Source: Liolophura sinensis (lineage: Eukaryota > Mollusca > Polyplacophora > Chitonida > Chitonidae). Taken from it: 64,000 bases of DNA. The stretch spans positions 6,943,924 to 7,007,923 of the forward strand of contig NC_088306.1 in NCBI RefSeq assembly GCF_032854445.1, in the 5' to 3' direction. Position numbers and translations under genes: made by a program. Shown here one piece after another: positions 12,007 through 23,446 of this stretch; within the stretch, counting starts at the first letter, position 1, and the number at the start of each line of letters is the position of its first letter. Below the pieces are notes generated by a model. That model was not told the origin of the DNA. It searched no databases and saw nothing but the letters and a program-made list of their open reading frames with translations.

Positions 12007-12697
12007 CAATTCACAACATACACATCAAGCTGTGACTTAGGCAAATATATTAAAATACGAAATTGAAAACTTTGACACATCTGCATACATGGCATCAAAA
12101 GCACAAATCTAAGAGGTACTAAATCACTACTAGTACTGAATGGCTAATCAAAGTTAATTGTGGAGTAAACTTGTTGTAATCGGTGATAAATTCCTGTAAA
12201 AAATGTCTATCAAACAGAACAGTAACGGTAAATATCTCCAGTATTAAAAATATTTCTCCAGCATTTCTCTTATCACAGGTACATGTTCAAATAAATAGTA
12301 AGAAAGCCATTGTACTGAACATCTGAAAATGTGTAATTTATCTGTAAAATTTTCGTATTACATGTTGTCAAACCACAAAACCGGTCATTTGGTTTATCCT
12401 GAAAACCGAACATCTAAAAACAAAAATTGTCTTCTTCCATCATACACGTACATCCTTTACATGATCTTATCATAAGTGTATTATTGATGTATAAAATACA
12501 CACACTAGCGTTCCGAGTTGCTTACAAATCTGATGAGTTAAGTTGTGCACTTTATAGACCTCTTGTTTCATTAGAACACCACAAGTACATGTATACTTGT
12601 ATGTATGGCTCCAAATCATCATTAATCCTGTATCCCTAAAAGTGCATGGTTAGTATTATTTGTAGCAATTTTATCTTATTATGTTTATTCACATTTA

Positions 12698-12961
12698 GGG
12701 GCCTCCGTGGCTCAGTTGGTTAGCGCGCTAGCGCAGCGTAACGACCCAGAAACCTCTCACCAATGCGGTCGCTGTGAGTTCAAGTCCAGCTCATGCTGGT
12801 TTCCCCTCCGGCCGTAAGTGGGAAGGTCTGCCAGCAACCTGCGGATGGTCGTGGGTTTTCGCTGGGCTCTGCTCGGTTTCCTCCCACCATAATGCTGGCC
12901 GCCGTCGTATAAGCGAAATATTCTTGAGTACAGCGTAAAACACCAATCAAATAAATAAATA
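12698..12961 (+). mobile_element. SINE-1, full-length reference copy
   Basis: This is a complete copy. The head GCCTCCGTGGCTCAGTTGGT-TAGCGCGCTAGCGCAG holds an A-box-like word, and GTGAGTTCAAGTCC is B-box-like. The body follows with CTCATGCTGG, GGAAGGTCTGCCAGCAACCT and CATAATGCTGGCCGCC, and it ends in CACCAATCAAATAAATAAAT. Flanks TTATTCACATTTA (left) and TTATTCACTTTA (right) look like a target-site duplication. That supports movement by reverse transcription using a LINE's enzyme (general SINE knowledge). Confidence 0.92.
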
Positions 12962-14214
12962 CAAATTATTCACTTTATGATTATTAAAAAAGGGCAATAA
13001 AATTTGTAATCAGAGTCATGTATATGTATACAGCACATGTAACACAATTATAGTTTATACCTCAGGGCCATATCTAGATTCACTTTGGTTCTGGAAAGTG
13101 TTTGGGCTCCCAAACTAAACATGCTGTATTAAAAACTAAAAAGCAAATTAAGCAAAAAAAATGATGGTTCATATAAACCCATAAAAGGTTAAGTTTTCAT
13201 ACTTTTTTTTTTCATTCACAGACTTAAAAACTCTTAGAAAACATCATTCTAAGTTGCATTTTCGAAATTTCTTTATGCACAGTCACAATGTCACCATTAA
13301 ATGTTCGAGATCAGAACCTTCAATGTTTTTCTTGACATGGCCCTGAAAATGTAGATTTATTATCACAATCAATATGTCTGGAATACTGTCAAAGTGGTTG
13401 TTAGTATCCATCATTCATACATATGTACATAACTGTGTTCTCACATGAGTGTCAGTCATGTCAGCCTGAAACATACAGATACGACAGGTGGCCCCATAAT
13501 GCCGTTAGTAACACCTATAAAATGTAAACACAAATAAGTAAACAGGTGTGCATGTTCCAGCAGGTTTGTCTTTAAGGTACAGGTGGTTTTTACTGTTATA
13601 TGCAGAAGCCTGAATAGAAATCGATTGGGGCAGGGCAAATGTGCAAAGGTACATTATACAAAAAAGGGGCAGGGTGGGATGCTACATACTTATGTATTAG
13701 AGCTGTGCCAGACAAAAAACAAAGGGCAAGGTGCACAATTTAGGAGAAGGGTGTACCAGCCTTCCAAACATGCCTGGGTAGGTGTACATGCATATTTCAT
13801 ATATGAGCACATGCACATAGCCTGGCTTTAGATTAGGATTTATATTTGGGACCACCCAGTATTGACATTATTGGCCTTTATTTGGGCACACCCAAAATGT
13901 AAAGGCACATTATGAAATCCACTCATTTAGAAGTCATTAAATAGATCAACGGGACTGATCTTGTCATCAACTCACCAGGTTTGAGAGGCGAAATGAAAAT
14001 GTCTTTGTTTTTCACATTCGTTGAATGAAACGAAAAATGTCAAGACATTTTGCATCATTTGAAAAAGGTACATGTATAGTCTGAAGCCCTGACATGTGCC
14101 TTCAGCATTCTGGCATAACAGGTGTAACAGGTGTTAAATACAAAGTAAAACATAAAGGATGGTATATAATAAGTCATGTACATGTACTTGTGTGCATGGA
14201 TGGGATTTCACATC

Positions 14215-14405
14215 GCTCTTCACAACTTTTCAGTCAAATGATGACAAGAAGTCATTTATAGGTGTGTGTACATATGATGTGTCTCCTTGTGGCAGGGCAA
14301 GTCCATGCCACTACTGAAGTATCATGCTGAAGACCCCAAACACGACACCCCACCCAATCACATTGTACTGACACAGGGCCAGCCAACCAGTCCCGCTTCC
14401 TTTCT
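14215..14405 (-). mobile_element. SINE-3 fragment
   Basis: Contains ATGACAAGAAGTCATT, GTGTGTGTACATATGATG, CAGGGCAAGTCCATGCCA, AGTATCATGCTGAAGACC and the CACAGGGCCAGCCAACCAG block. These are in the same order as the 19595 copy, but no tRNA-like head is present. Confidence 0.7.
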
Positions 14406-14796
14406 CTATTTCATCTGAGTGCTGAGCTCCAAGCAAGCCCAAAACTGCAGTGTATTGTATGCAGATATTACTACAGGCTGAGTGAGGTATGTACAGAGCG
14501 TGCATTAAACACAGCACAATGGACTATTAGTCACAACGGTTGACTTCTCGGCAGACAGAATGTCTACATTATTAACAAGTGATCTTACATGACAGCACAG
14601 AATACCTGCACATCAGCTTAATACCTTATGATGACAGTGCCAATGTACATGTAGCACAAACAAAACAGGGTTACATGATGGCAATTTCTTATTCCTATAA
14701 TTGGTGACCAAATTTTTAGACCCAAAAGTTAAAAAATCAAAAAATCAAGAGCTGGAAATTTTTTAAAAATGCATGATGTAATATTATTTCTTTTTC

Positions 14797-14957
14797 ATTT
14801 ATTTATTTATTTATTTGATTGGTGTTTTACGCTGTACTCAAGAATATTTCACTTATACGACGGTGGCCAGCATTATGGTGGGAGAAAACCGGGCAGAGCC
14901 CGGGGGAAACCCACAACTATCCGCAGGTTGCTGGCAGACCTTCCCATGTATGGCCGG
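14797..14957 (-). mobile_element. SINE-1, left part, split by a SINE-2 insertion
   Basis: The tail-proximal half of a SINE-1 copy: (TTTA)n, GATTGGTGTTTTACGCTGTA and onward to CCATGTATGGCCGG. Its remaining half continues at 15259 after a nested SINE-2. The break falls at GTATGGCCGG, which is duplicated on both sides. Confidence 0.92.
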
Positions 14958-15258
14958 CAGTTGGTAGAGCGTCCGTTTCTGGACCGGTAGATCCAGGATC
15001 AATCCTTGATTGAGTCACACCTAAGACTTTAAAAGAGGAAGTTGTAACTTCCTCGCTTGGCGTTCAGCATGAAGGGGATAGTGCAACCACTGGTTGCCTT
15101 CGGTAAGTCGTCTCAGTGAAGCAGCACTAGATAAAAAGGTGGAAATCCGTCCTGCTACAAGGAGGCACATTACACGTACATGCACCCGAAAGATTCCTTC
15201 GTCGTCGTATGACTGAAAAATTGTTGAGTACGACGTTAAACCCCAAGCACTCACTCAC
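14958..15258 (+). mobile_element. SINE-2, nested inside SINE-1
   Basis: The head CAGTTGGTAGAGCGTCCG carries an A-box-like word, and GATCCAGGATCAATCC is B-box-like. The body reads AGGAAGTTGTAACTTCCTC, GGGGATAGTGCAACCACTGG and GGTGGAAATCCGTCCTGC. The end is ACGTTAAACCCCAAGCACTC-ACTCAC. It is the most complete SINE-2 in the window. Confidence 0.9.
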
Positions 15259-15343
15259 GTATGGCCGGAGAGGAAGCCAGCATGAGCTGGACTTGAACTC
15301 ACAGCGACCGCATTGGTGAGAGACTCCTGGGTCATTACGCCGC
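15259..15343 (-). mobile_element. SINE-1, right part after the SINE-2 insertion
   Basis: Starts with the second GTATGGCCGG copy and continues AGAGGAAGCCAGCATGAGCT, then GGACTTGAACTCACAGCGAC, the reverse complement of the SINE-1 B-box region. It stops before the A-box region. Confidence 0.92.
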
Positions 15344-17659
15344 AAATTTAGCTTGACAGTAGACATAAATGTATAATATAGTTTTAGTCCAAAATTACCA
15401 TGTATAGGCTCTCAAAGAAGGAGAGGGGTGTGGGTGGGGGGACGGTGGGTTTGTAGTTTTACACTGCAAGAACACAACGATGTCACATATGGCCTCGAAC
15501 TCTCAAGCACTGCAAGTAATTTGACAGCACATGTTGCATGAACATGTACTTGTATCTTAAACAAATGCACATGAGGTATTTTAACTTGACAAAATTTTCA
15601 TACATGTAATTACTAAAGACAATGACATGCACATCTGCCTATATTTATTAAAAAGGCAATGTACAACAGCTGCACAGGCTGCATAAACAGAGGATATCAA
15701 AAGCCTGATATTACATAGAAAAGACAACATTACATCAAATGAACATACATGTATGTATCAATAAAGTAAACCACATGAAGTTTAATATGCATTTTTTTTT
15801 TCAATTTTGCAACACTGCATAATCGAAATATCGCAGTTCTAAGCAAGCGAAATGGTGCACAATGATAAAGTTGAAAGTGACCGTATGTCATCAAGTTTCC
15901 CTTTTCAGGCGTGATTTCTGTAACATGAACATGCACCTCTTCCATTGATGTCACGTGGACACAGTTAAATTCCTTATAGCCTTATGACAATATTTCTGGT
16001 TTCTCTAACACAGCCACTGAAAGTTATGTTAAATTTTTGCTGTCGTTTTTTCAGTCTTCACTATTTATTTTCATACTAAACACTCCCGTTCCACTCACCC
16101 AAGAGGTTTTTGCAACTACCATAAGCTGATCAAGTCCACACACTATCCTTCCATTCACCATGTGAAATGGAAGAAATGGTTTGCTCCACTACACAAATTA
16201 TTCATGATATTTCAAGGTACACATACTTCATTTCTCAGCTCAATTTGAAATACCATATCCATGCAGTCCCAAACTATCCATGTAACTCCTAACAGCAGAC
16301 ACCATTCATTTCTGTCCGTTTTTATTTCATTTTCCTTCATGGCCAAGTCTAATCAAGGTATCCAAACTCTAAAACTGATGTGTTAGAACTGTGTACTAAG
16401 AATTTTTATTTTATTTCACAAAGTACATTTGTCACATTTACTAAATTTCAACCTTTATGTGAATTAAATAAGTCTTATAAAGTGAACATGACTAAACGGA
16501 ATATGATTTATTAATTCAAGAGGCTGTTGTTGAACTGTTCACTAATACGGTGGCTGACAATTGCATACAGGAAATCAAACTGCTCAGTGAAAACCACATT
16601 TGGCAATATTATGATGACCTTAACACGTGACCTCATACCATATTGGCCGAAGACCAGCGGTCTTCAATCTCTGCCCTGGACCACATATTCATTAATTACG
16701 CCTATTGCTAAGCCACATGTGATCCACCATCAAGGCATGCTTCTAAATGCAGATAACATACAAATGCTTCCCCATGTTGAGATGTACTTTTTTTTCTTGC
16801 GTAGTAAGCACTAAATGGGAGATAACTCTTGATGATTAAAAAGGACAAGCTTGTTTTTGTGAAGTAAAATTCTTGTGTAGGCAGGCATGAATCAAATAAT
16901 AAAAAAAAAAAATGAAATTATATACCTCAGACTTTAGTATAATATCCAGAGATAATGCGAGTAATATGACATCATGAGACCACTGGCAAAGAATGCATTT
17001 ATACAAGCACCACAATCTTTGTTTATTACGCGTTACGTTTCAGTCCAGTTCATATCTCAGTTCAACTTGACAGCTTTATTTGCCTTGACACTCACATGAT
17101 GACATAAACTCTTCATTACAAACACCACCCACTTTATTTTGTTTTTCCTTTTCCAATTTACTTCTTTAAATGATGGCTTGTACCAGTCATGAATCAAATT
17201 GCTGTTGAATGAATCACTGATGTTTAACCAGGTCAGGCTGAAAAGATGTGACAGCGTGCAGGTGAAAATGTGTAGCCTACATGGGCTTTACAGTAACACA
17301 ATCCAAATATCAACATTTCGCATACTAAGAGTTGTTAACAATTACTGAACGCTCTAGTCACATTTGAGATCGTAGAACTATAAATCTGATGGCCACTGTA
17401 GCAAATTTGCACGTGTGTGACAGATGACATTTGCTTGACGCCTTCCGCCATCTCTCTGGGCACACACCATTGCTGTTCTGAACTAAATTCGATAAAGTCT
17501 GACCACCAAATACCATCAATTTCATGTTTTCATTCTTGAACAAAATCATCATTGATCATTTAGAATTTTGTAAATATGGGCGCATTTCATCGGATACTAC
17601 CGGCGATGATTAAGTCAAAATGTGAAAACCAGAACTCAGAAAGTTGGAGAGATACTCAC

Positions 17660-17823
17660 AATATGCCGCTGCACGAGGTGCACACGTACGAGCCTATCGT
17701 CATGTTGATGTACGTAGGGCCTCTCTGGTGGCAATCGAAGCACTGTTTATTATTTGGTAACCCCACCATTTCCCGTAGCATTTTGAGATGTCTTTCATCT
17801 TGCTTCCTCTTGTTTGACGCCAT
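17660..17823 (-). CDS. AGFG1: AGFG-type ArfGAP protein, first coding exon (zinc finger)
   Basis: This exon encodes the N-terminus, MASNKRKQDERHLKMLREM and onward to CTSCSGI. It contains the complete ArfGAP zinc finger C28-x2-C31-x16-C48-x2-C51. The segment CFDCHQRGPTYINMTIGSYV is nearly identical to the vertebrate AGFG1 finger. I chose ATG at 17823 because homologues begin M-A-x-x-KRKQ. An in-frame ATG lies 31 codons upstream, but its sequence has no family counterpart and is probably 5'UTR. The donor GTGAGT starts at 17659. The protein binds Arf-type GTPase machinery and endocytic and nuclear-export partners (Hrb/RIP family knowledge). The first intron spans about 9.1 kb. Confidence 0.92.
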
Positions 17824-18000
17824 CTTGAATAAGTCCGATCTCATTTCTTTGCCGGGAAAGTGCGAGAGTGTCAAGGGAGGTAACCACCCTGAAATTAGTT
17901 CAAAACGTTTGGACACACGCTGATCTCCCTTTAACCAGAATATTAAACTTAGAGATGTGTATTACTTCATATTAATCGATTTTAAAACGCAATTTTTACT
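17824..18000 (-). promoter_or_regulatory. Presumed 5'UTR and promoter side of the AGFG gene
   Basis: This is the sequence immediately upstream of the chosen AGFG start. It has no obvious TATA box at a typical distance and no SINE copy. The assignment rests only on position, and the transcription start cannot be fixed from sequence. Confidence 0.35.
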
Positions 18001-18329
18001 GAGGACCAGTTTTAAATATGTTGCATTTTGTCTCGTGTGTTTCAGATCCCATGACCTGATGTTAATGATATTCTCAGCTTTACATTCAATATATTCTAGT
18101 TAGCTAACTAACACACGTAAACAAGCATCAACTGTTAAACATTTTGAGATGCACTTCAACTCTTTTAAAAGAATGCTGTAAATGTAAAGGAATCTTTGGG
18201 GGAGGTCGAGGTTGGGGGTAGAGGTGGCGGGCGAAAAGTTGGGCGCTAAACTGGAACCGCTAAGCCAATAAGTTTACAAATGACGGTATTTCCGAAATTT
18301 CCAACCATTGACGGGAAATATACGAACAT

Positions 18330-19312
18330 GGTACATGTTAGTTCTGTAGGGCTGTGACCACGAATACTATCACAGCCCTGTACGTAGGGCTCGCATACTA
18401 ACACAGCCCTGTCTTGTTCTATAAGCTTACATTGGACGCCTCTGTACTTGCTTTGCTGGCTTTAATATACTACTGCTGGGCACCAAATAATTTGTCTGTC
18501 CGTCGTGATAGTCGTCTTAGCTATCAATTCCAGGTAAGAGTTCCGATGTGTCATCCCTAGTAAATTCTCACAATCATGAAACTGGTTTAAACTGGATAAA
18601 TCCTAATTCCAACCGCTATTTTTGAATGTATACGCCTCACAGCGCATAAAAGGGAGATAACTACTGATATTACTAGCAATTAGTGCATTTTGTACGTCTA
18701 TTCATTAATTGTTTGAGAATTTTTTTTATTCATTAATGTTGATTATGGGTTCCCTCTATGTCATTACTGGTGAGACTGATCCTAAATAATTATCGGTATG
18801 CGTGTCAAAGGGTCTAACTTGCCTAACAGTGGCACTGATAACTGTATACATGATTCCCCTCACTGTGAGCAGTATGCATTCAAACTGAGTTAGGGTCTGA
18901 GTTAGAATTTATCCAGTTTCCAATAGTTTCATGCCTGTGTGGCTTTATTAAGGGTGACACATGGGAACACCTACCAGGAATCGATAGCTGAGACGACTCT
19001 GATTTATTTATTTATCTGATTGGTGTTTTCGCCGTACTGGCAGACCTTCTCACGTACGGCCGGGGAGGAAGCCAGCATGAGCTGGACTTGAACTCACAGC
19101 GACCGCATTGGTGAGAGGCGCATGGGTCATTACGCTGCACTAGCGCGCTAACCAACTGAGCCACGGAGGTCCCGAGACGACTAAGACGGCGGACAGACAA
19201 ATTATTTGGTGCCCAGCAGTACTATGTTAAAGCCAGCAAGCAATTTACAGAGGGGTTCAAGGTAAGCCTATGATAGTATACGTAATCACAGCCCTACAGA
19301 GCTAGGTACATG
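18330..19312. mobile_element. Foldback-type element with long inverted arms
   Basis: The left arm (about 18332-18620) and the right arm (about 18895-19310, interrupted by a SINE-1) are reverse complements. Shared words include CTGTAGGGCTGTGA at the ends, GCTGGGCACCAAATAATTTG, TCTGTCCG, AGCTATC and TTTCATG, up to ACTGGATAAAT nearest the centre. The outermost ends lie beside TACATGT. About 270 bp of unrelated sequence sits in the middle and encodes nothing recognisable. This looks like a non-autonomous DNA transposon with long terminal inverted repeats. Arm limits are approximate. Confidence 0.75.
18999..19173 (-). mobile_element. SINE-1 with internal deletion, inserted in the foldback element
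   Basis: The tail and GATTGGTGTTTTCGCCGTAC join directly to GGCAGACCTTCTCACG, so the middle of the body is gone. The rest runs through the head to CTGAGCCACGGAGGTCCC. GAGACGACT is duplicated immediately outside both ends (18990-18998 and 19174-19182). That proves insertion into the right arm after the arms formed. Confidence 0.9.
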
Positions 19313-19594
19313 TAAGAGTAAGTGATCAAACGTTGCTTTATTGTGTCGTCCTGTATGAAGTTGAATGAGGGCTACATAGGTTAATTCCACCAATATGCCG
19401 TTTGCAACATGGAACACGTGAGAAAGTGCTCCAGTAACTCGCCAAGAGTCGATGGTTTGCTCCAAGAATGGAGGAAATCGATGTGGGTCGTTCTTCACCG
19501 GGTAGGCTTAACAGGTAAGTATTGACTTCAAACCGTAACCGAATTATCAGCACACGAGAACATGTGTATATGTTTGTGGATTACGTCGAATTTA

Positions 19595-19893
19595 ACAATG
19601 TTTCAGTCATGTGAAGATGAAGAGTCATCAGGTGTGTGCGCATATACTGTGTCTTCTTGTGGCAGGGCGAGTCCATGCCGCCGCTGTTCAAAGTATCATG
19701 CCAAAGACACCAGTTGTGACACCCCAACCAGTCACATTATACTGACACAGGGTCAACTAGTTATGCTTTTATGCTCTAACCTCTCTTGAGCCAAGGGTAA
19801 CAAGTGCCATTCTTAAAGTCTTTGCTATCACCCGAACCGGATTTGATCCAGGGTCTCCCGACTGCTAAGCGGACGCTCTAACAGTTAAGCGTA
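19595..19893 (-). mobile_element. SINE-3, most complete copy
   Basis: Starts near TTTCAGTCATGTGAAGATGA and contains GTCTTCTTGTGGCAGGGCGA, GTCCATGCCGCC, GTGACACCCCAACCAGTCAC and TACTGACACAGGGTCAAC. The right end reads GATTTGATCCAGGGTCTCCC and GCGGACGCTCTAACAGTTAAG. Reversed, that is an A-box-like and B-box-like tRNA head, which sets the minus orientation. Confidence 0.7.
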
Positions 19894-19911
19894 GGAAGCG
19901 GACACAAGAAA

Positions 19912-20058
19912 ATTAAATCTAAAACAGACTACAGCATGCATTGTTAGTAAAAGCAGAGCAACGAAGACAATGTGATAGTTGTTAGATGACAAAAACCAAA
20001 CCAATCCGGACTTTTGTCAGTTTTCCTCAGTAAGAGTTTTATTCTAACTGCTCAGGTA
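19912..20058. repeat. Dispersed repeat family E, diverged copy
   Basis: Shares GCAGAGCAACGAAGACAATG-TGATAG and CAGTAAGAGTTTTATTCTAA with the copies at 26785, 28880, 56070 and 59490. Confidence 0.6.
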
Positions 20059-20059
20059 T

Positions 20060-20145
20060 TTCTTTGATTGGTATTTTACGCCAAGAACATTTCACTTAAA
20101 GGGCAGAATTATGGTGGGAGGAAACCTGGCAGAGCCCGGGGGAGG
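20060..20145 (-). mobile_element. SINE-1 fragment
   Basis: Short diverged piece: TTTGATTGGTATTTTACGCC, AAGAACATTTCACTTAAA, ATTATGGTGGGAGGAAAC and GCAGAGCCCGGGGG. A G/A-rich run follows. Confidence 0.8.
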
Positions 20146-20730
20146 GGAGGGGGAGGGACCCAGGAGCATGATAGCATATTACCGTGAAATGATCATGCAA
20201 TTGTAATGTGGGCGTGTGAAGTGTATAATAAAGAAAGTGTGCCCGAAAATTGACCGATCGCCAGCGAAGTGTTTATCGCACCAATGCGCAGGTTATTTAG
20301 TCACTCCCACATAAGAAAGGCAGGTAGCTTTAGCCTGGCACGGCAGTGAATGCAGCACTGTAGCTGGCATGGTTAGCTTGAGAGAACTACCAGATAACAT
20401 TTATCCTTTGATTGTGCCCTATAGATTTCAACACAGCGACAACACTCAGAGCGACGACGTTATAAAAAGCGTCTACAGAGTCGATGAAATGAAAATATCG
20501 TTCATGTTTCCGCTGAAGTGGACAGAAGGAAAAGAAAATTCATCACCATATATGTTAATGATAGATATTGTTGATGTGCAATGCTCTTGCAAATTCTTAA
20601 CAAACCCTATACAATTGAGAGCATTGTTAAAACATGACAGTCATGAATACATATTCCGATTAATTATAACCGTGTATATACATGTAGCTATAAACTATGT
20701 ATTCATGCAATAATTATAATGATGTTCTTC

Positions 20731-20892
20731 CATTTATTTATTATTTGATTGGTGTCTTACGCCGTACTCAAAAGAAATATTTCACTTATACGACGGCGGC
20801 GAGCAAAATGATTAAAGGAAACCGGGCAGAGTCATTTGCAGATAGCTGCCACGATGCCCTCACAGCGACAGCATTGGTGAAAGGCTCCAGTT
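20731..20892 (-). mobile_element. SINE-1 copy, diverged
   Basis: TTTATTATTTGATTGGTGTC, GCCGTACTCAAAAGAAATAT, TACGACGGCGG, GGGCAGAGTCATTTGCAG and CTCACAGCGACAGCATTGGT. The body is partly deleted and the head region is diverged. Confidence 0.8.
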
Positions 20893-21343
20893 ATTGTACC
20901 GCGCTGGCCCGCTATTCACCTCGGTCACGCAGGCATATTTTCCCTTGTCGTGTACTACATTAATAGTTTCCCCCACAAATCCTCAGTATAGAGGCAGGAA
21001 TGGACAATAGATTAGGCAGTTCATACTCGAGATACTTTAGGGTACCCTCATTGTTTCAATCCATTGACTAAAGAGCGATCTAACTTCACTGGAATCCTAG
21101 ACATTTGCAAAGACAATAAAAGATAAAATTTTACGATGTACAAAAACGAATACGCAACAATATACGACACGGACTATCGCTAGTTACAATGGAGTTGACA
21201 GTGAAAAGGAGGGTGGGTGATTTAAAGATCGCCTGTAGAACATCGGCGATTAGATGCAGCCAACAACAAATGTTGATCGGTGGTATTTCTTTTGAGTGAA
21301 AGGAAAAGGTGTATGTGATTGTCGTAAAATATGAACGTAGACG

Positions 21344-21616
21344 TTTATTTATTTATTTATTTATTTATTTGATGGGTGTTTTACGCTGTACTCAAGAATA
21401 TTTCATTTATACGACGGCGGCCAACATTATGGTGCGAGGAAACCGGGCAGAGCCCGGGGAAACCCACGACCATCCGCAGGTTGGTGGCAGACCTTCCCAC
21501 TTACGGCCGGAGAGGAAACCAGCATGAGCTGGAACTCACAGCAACCGCATTGGTGATACGCTCCTGGGTCATTACGCTGCGCTAGCGCGCTAACCAACTG
21601 AGCCACGGAAGCCCCC
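21344..21616 (-). mobile_element. SINE-1, near full length
   Basis: Runs from (TTTA)n through the whole body to CGCTAGCGCGCTAACCAACT-GAGCCACGG. AACGTAGACG on the left and AACGCAGACG on the right form a 10-bp target-site duplication with one mismatch. Confidence 0.92.
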
Positions 21617-21911
21617 AAACGCAGACGTACACTGTATCTATAACCCTATAGTATGATGGGAATAAGCTGAAATTGAGACTGCAGTTGCAGTAAACATTGA
21701 CATGATAAAGTTGTTCATGAGGACTTTCTCGGGTGGAAATTATGCAAGCTCAGTATTGGGTGGAAATGTAATGTGACCAAAAGAACTCGGTTTTGCCAAT
21801 GATTTGTGCACTGTTAAAACTCTTTGGTGGAAAATAGTCCTATCTGATACTGTTACTTCTTACGCAATTAACCTATTGTTAAATGAACATTTCACGATGT
21901 TTACACGTTTT

Positions 21912-22013
21912 CGAACACGCGGACCTGTGCCCCGACGAATGACGCAACACGCGGACCTGTGCGCCCGTGAATGACGAAAACACGCTGGCTTGTGGCCCCG
22001 AAAGGTAGCGGAG
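21912..22013. repeat. Three tandem units of about 36 bp, GC-rich
   Basis: Two copies of AACACGCGGACCTGTGCSCC with GAATGACG tails are followed by a third diverged copy, AACACGCTGGCTTGTGGCCC. The GC content is distinctly higher than that of the surroundings. Confidence 0.75.
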
Positions 22014-23446
22014 AGGCGGTTTGATAAAAAAATCTCTGTTGCTGGTAAACAGGTAAAGTTCTAAATCATTTAAGCTATATCCGGTTGACTAAATTTATTT
22101 AGTCAGCCGTTTTGTTTTTATCTTCTTATGTATATTTTTCACCAGTATATCAGGCGATGTTTGCTTGAATTTCGACTTCAGCGTTGTTGCGGCATTTACT
22201 TTTAACGGCTCCTTTGTGCCAGGAGTCAGGTAACACGTTGCACTCAACTGTCTGCGAGGTTTTGACTTTAGATGGGCTTTGGAGGGAGGCGATAATCTCC
22301 CCATCATGCCTCTTTTCCGCACATGTTTGCTCCACAGCAAAACGCATCTGACAGACGAAAGAGCTTCCTGTTCATCTGCTTAATTGCCTTTTAGACGGCT
22401 TTGTTGTGCCATTTGAGAAGAAAACATTGAAGAATTGGGGCGAAAAACAGAGGTTGTGCGTTTTGCTTTATCGGTAACACGGTTAGTATCCATACACATT
22501 CCTCTTTATAGCATGTTCCTATCGTTGGCTCAAAGTGGCTGTACGGGCGGCTTTTATCAAACTGAAGAATAACCCACAATTTTACTTTTCAGTCAAGATC
22601 TGACTAGTACCTGCAGATATGTATTGTCTTAAAATGCTTCTAAAGCTAGAATAATTTACAAAGCTTGTAGCAAATTTTAGGGACCTTTTAGCGATTCTGA
22701 ACAATAGCACGTAAACAGACGAGGTTGATATTTTGTGAAATGGCATTATTTGGGCTAATCAAAAATAATAGCGAAAATACTATCGAACTTGCGTTAATCG
22801 ATTTTTTGTAAAAGAAATCTCGGGTATGCATAAATTCAGTTTCTTTGATGTCTTGATTGGGTGCCAGACTATAATGGATATTATATGCTATTAATACCAT
22901 ATACATTCTTCTCCTAGGTAGTGCTGATCTTTTCTATAATTTAAATCTCTAGAAAAGGCTTTATTCAATTAACGTTGACAGAATTAAGCTGTTGACACTC
23001 ATTTCACTGTTTTTCCAATTTTTTTTTTAATTTCACCAGATATGGAACAAAGACAAATGAATCAATGTGTGCCTCAGTAGTATACATAAACAAAACCACA
23101 CCTCTATATAGTATAAACTAGTGATGTGCCTCTCCGGGTCGGGAACAGAGACCTCAAAGGGCTTGTTCTGTCCCGTTCAGGAGTCAATGTAAGCGTAAAA
23201 CAGATATTGAAAATATACGAGTAAGTAGTTGACATCAGACTAATAAAACTTTTTTGTCGAAAATCATGAAACAAAATTTCCTTTTTGTGACCAAAACCAA
23301 AATTACATACGTATTGATATGTACATATTGTAAAAAAATATGCATCGTTGCAACTAAGAACAGGTAATCATAGCTAGGAGTGAGGATACATGTATTTCTA
23401 AGGTGAGTTCACATTAAAGTATATGCAACTGAACGGATGCGAAACT
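22014..23446. other. Gene-free stretch between repeats
   Basis: No recognised gene. A Lys-rich minus-strand frame at 22095-22340 has no similarity that I know and no splice context. It was not called. Confidence 0.45.

Larger units (their letters stand above)
8545..17659. other. AGFG intron 1 (about 9.1 kb)
   Basis: The large first intron holds several SINE copies, listed separately, and otherwise AT-rich sequence with many TACATGTA-type words. I recognised no additional coding exon. ORFs of 60-95 codons here have no protein-like composition or similarity. Confidence 0.6.

Noticed and set aside
12698-12790. tRNA gene candidate (and other SINE heads)
   Set aside because: A and B box words are present, but acceptor and anticodon stems do not pair and the head is fused to a repeated SINE body.
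20369-20713. 114-codon plus-strand frame (MVSLRELPDN...)
   Set aside because: No recognised similarity, no splice or promoter context, and surrounded by SINE fragments. A chance frame is more likely.
22095-22340. Lys-rich minus-strand frame
   Set aside because: Low complexity and no known family or splice support.
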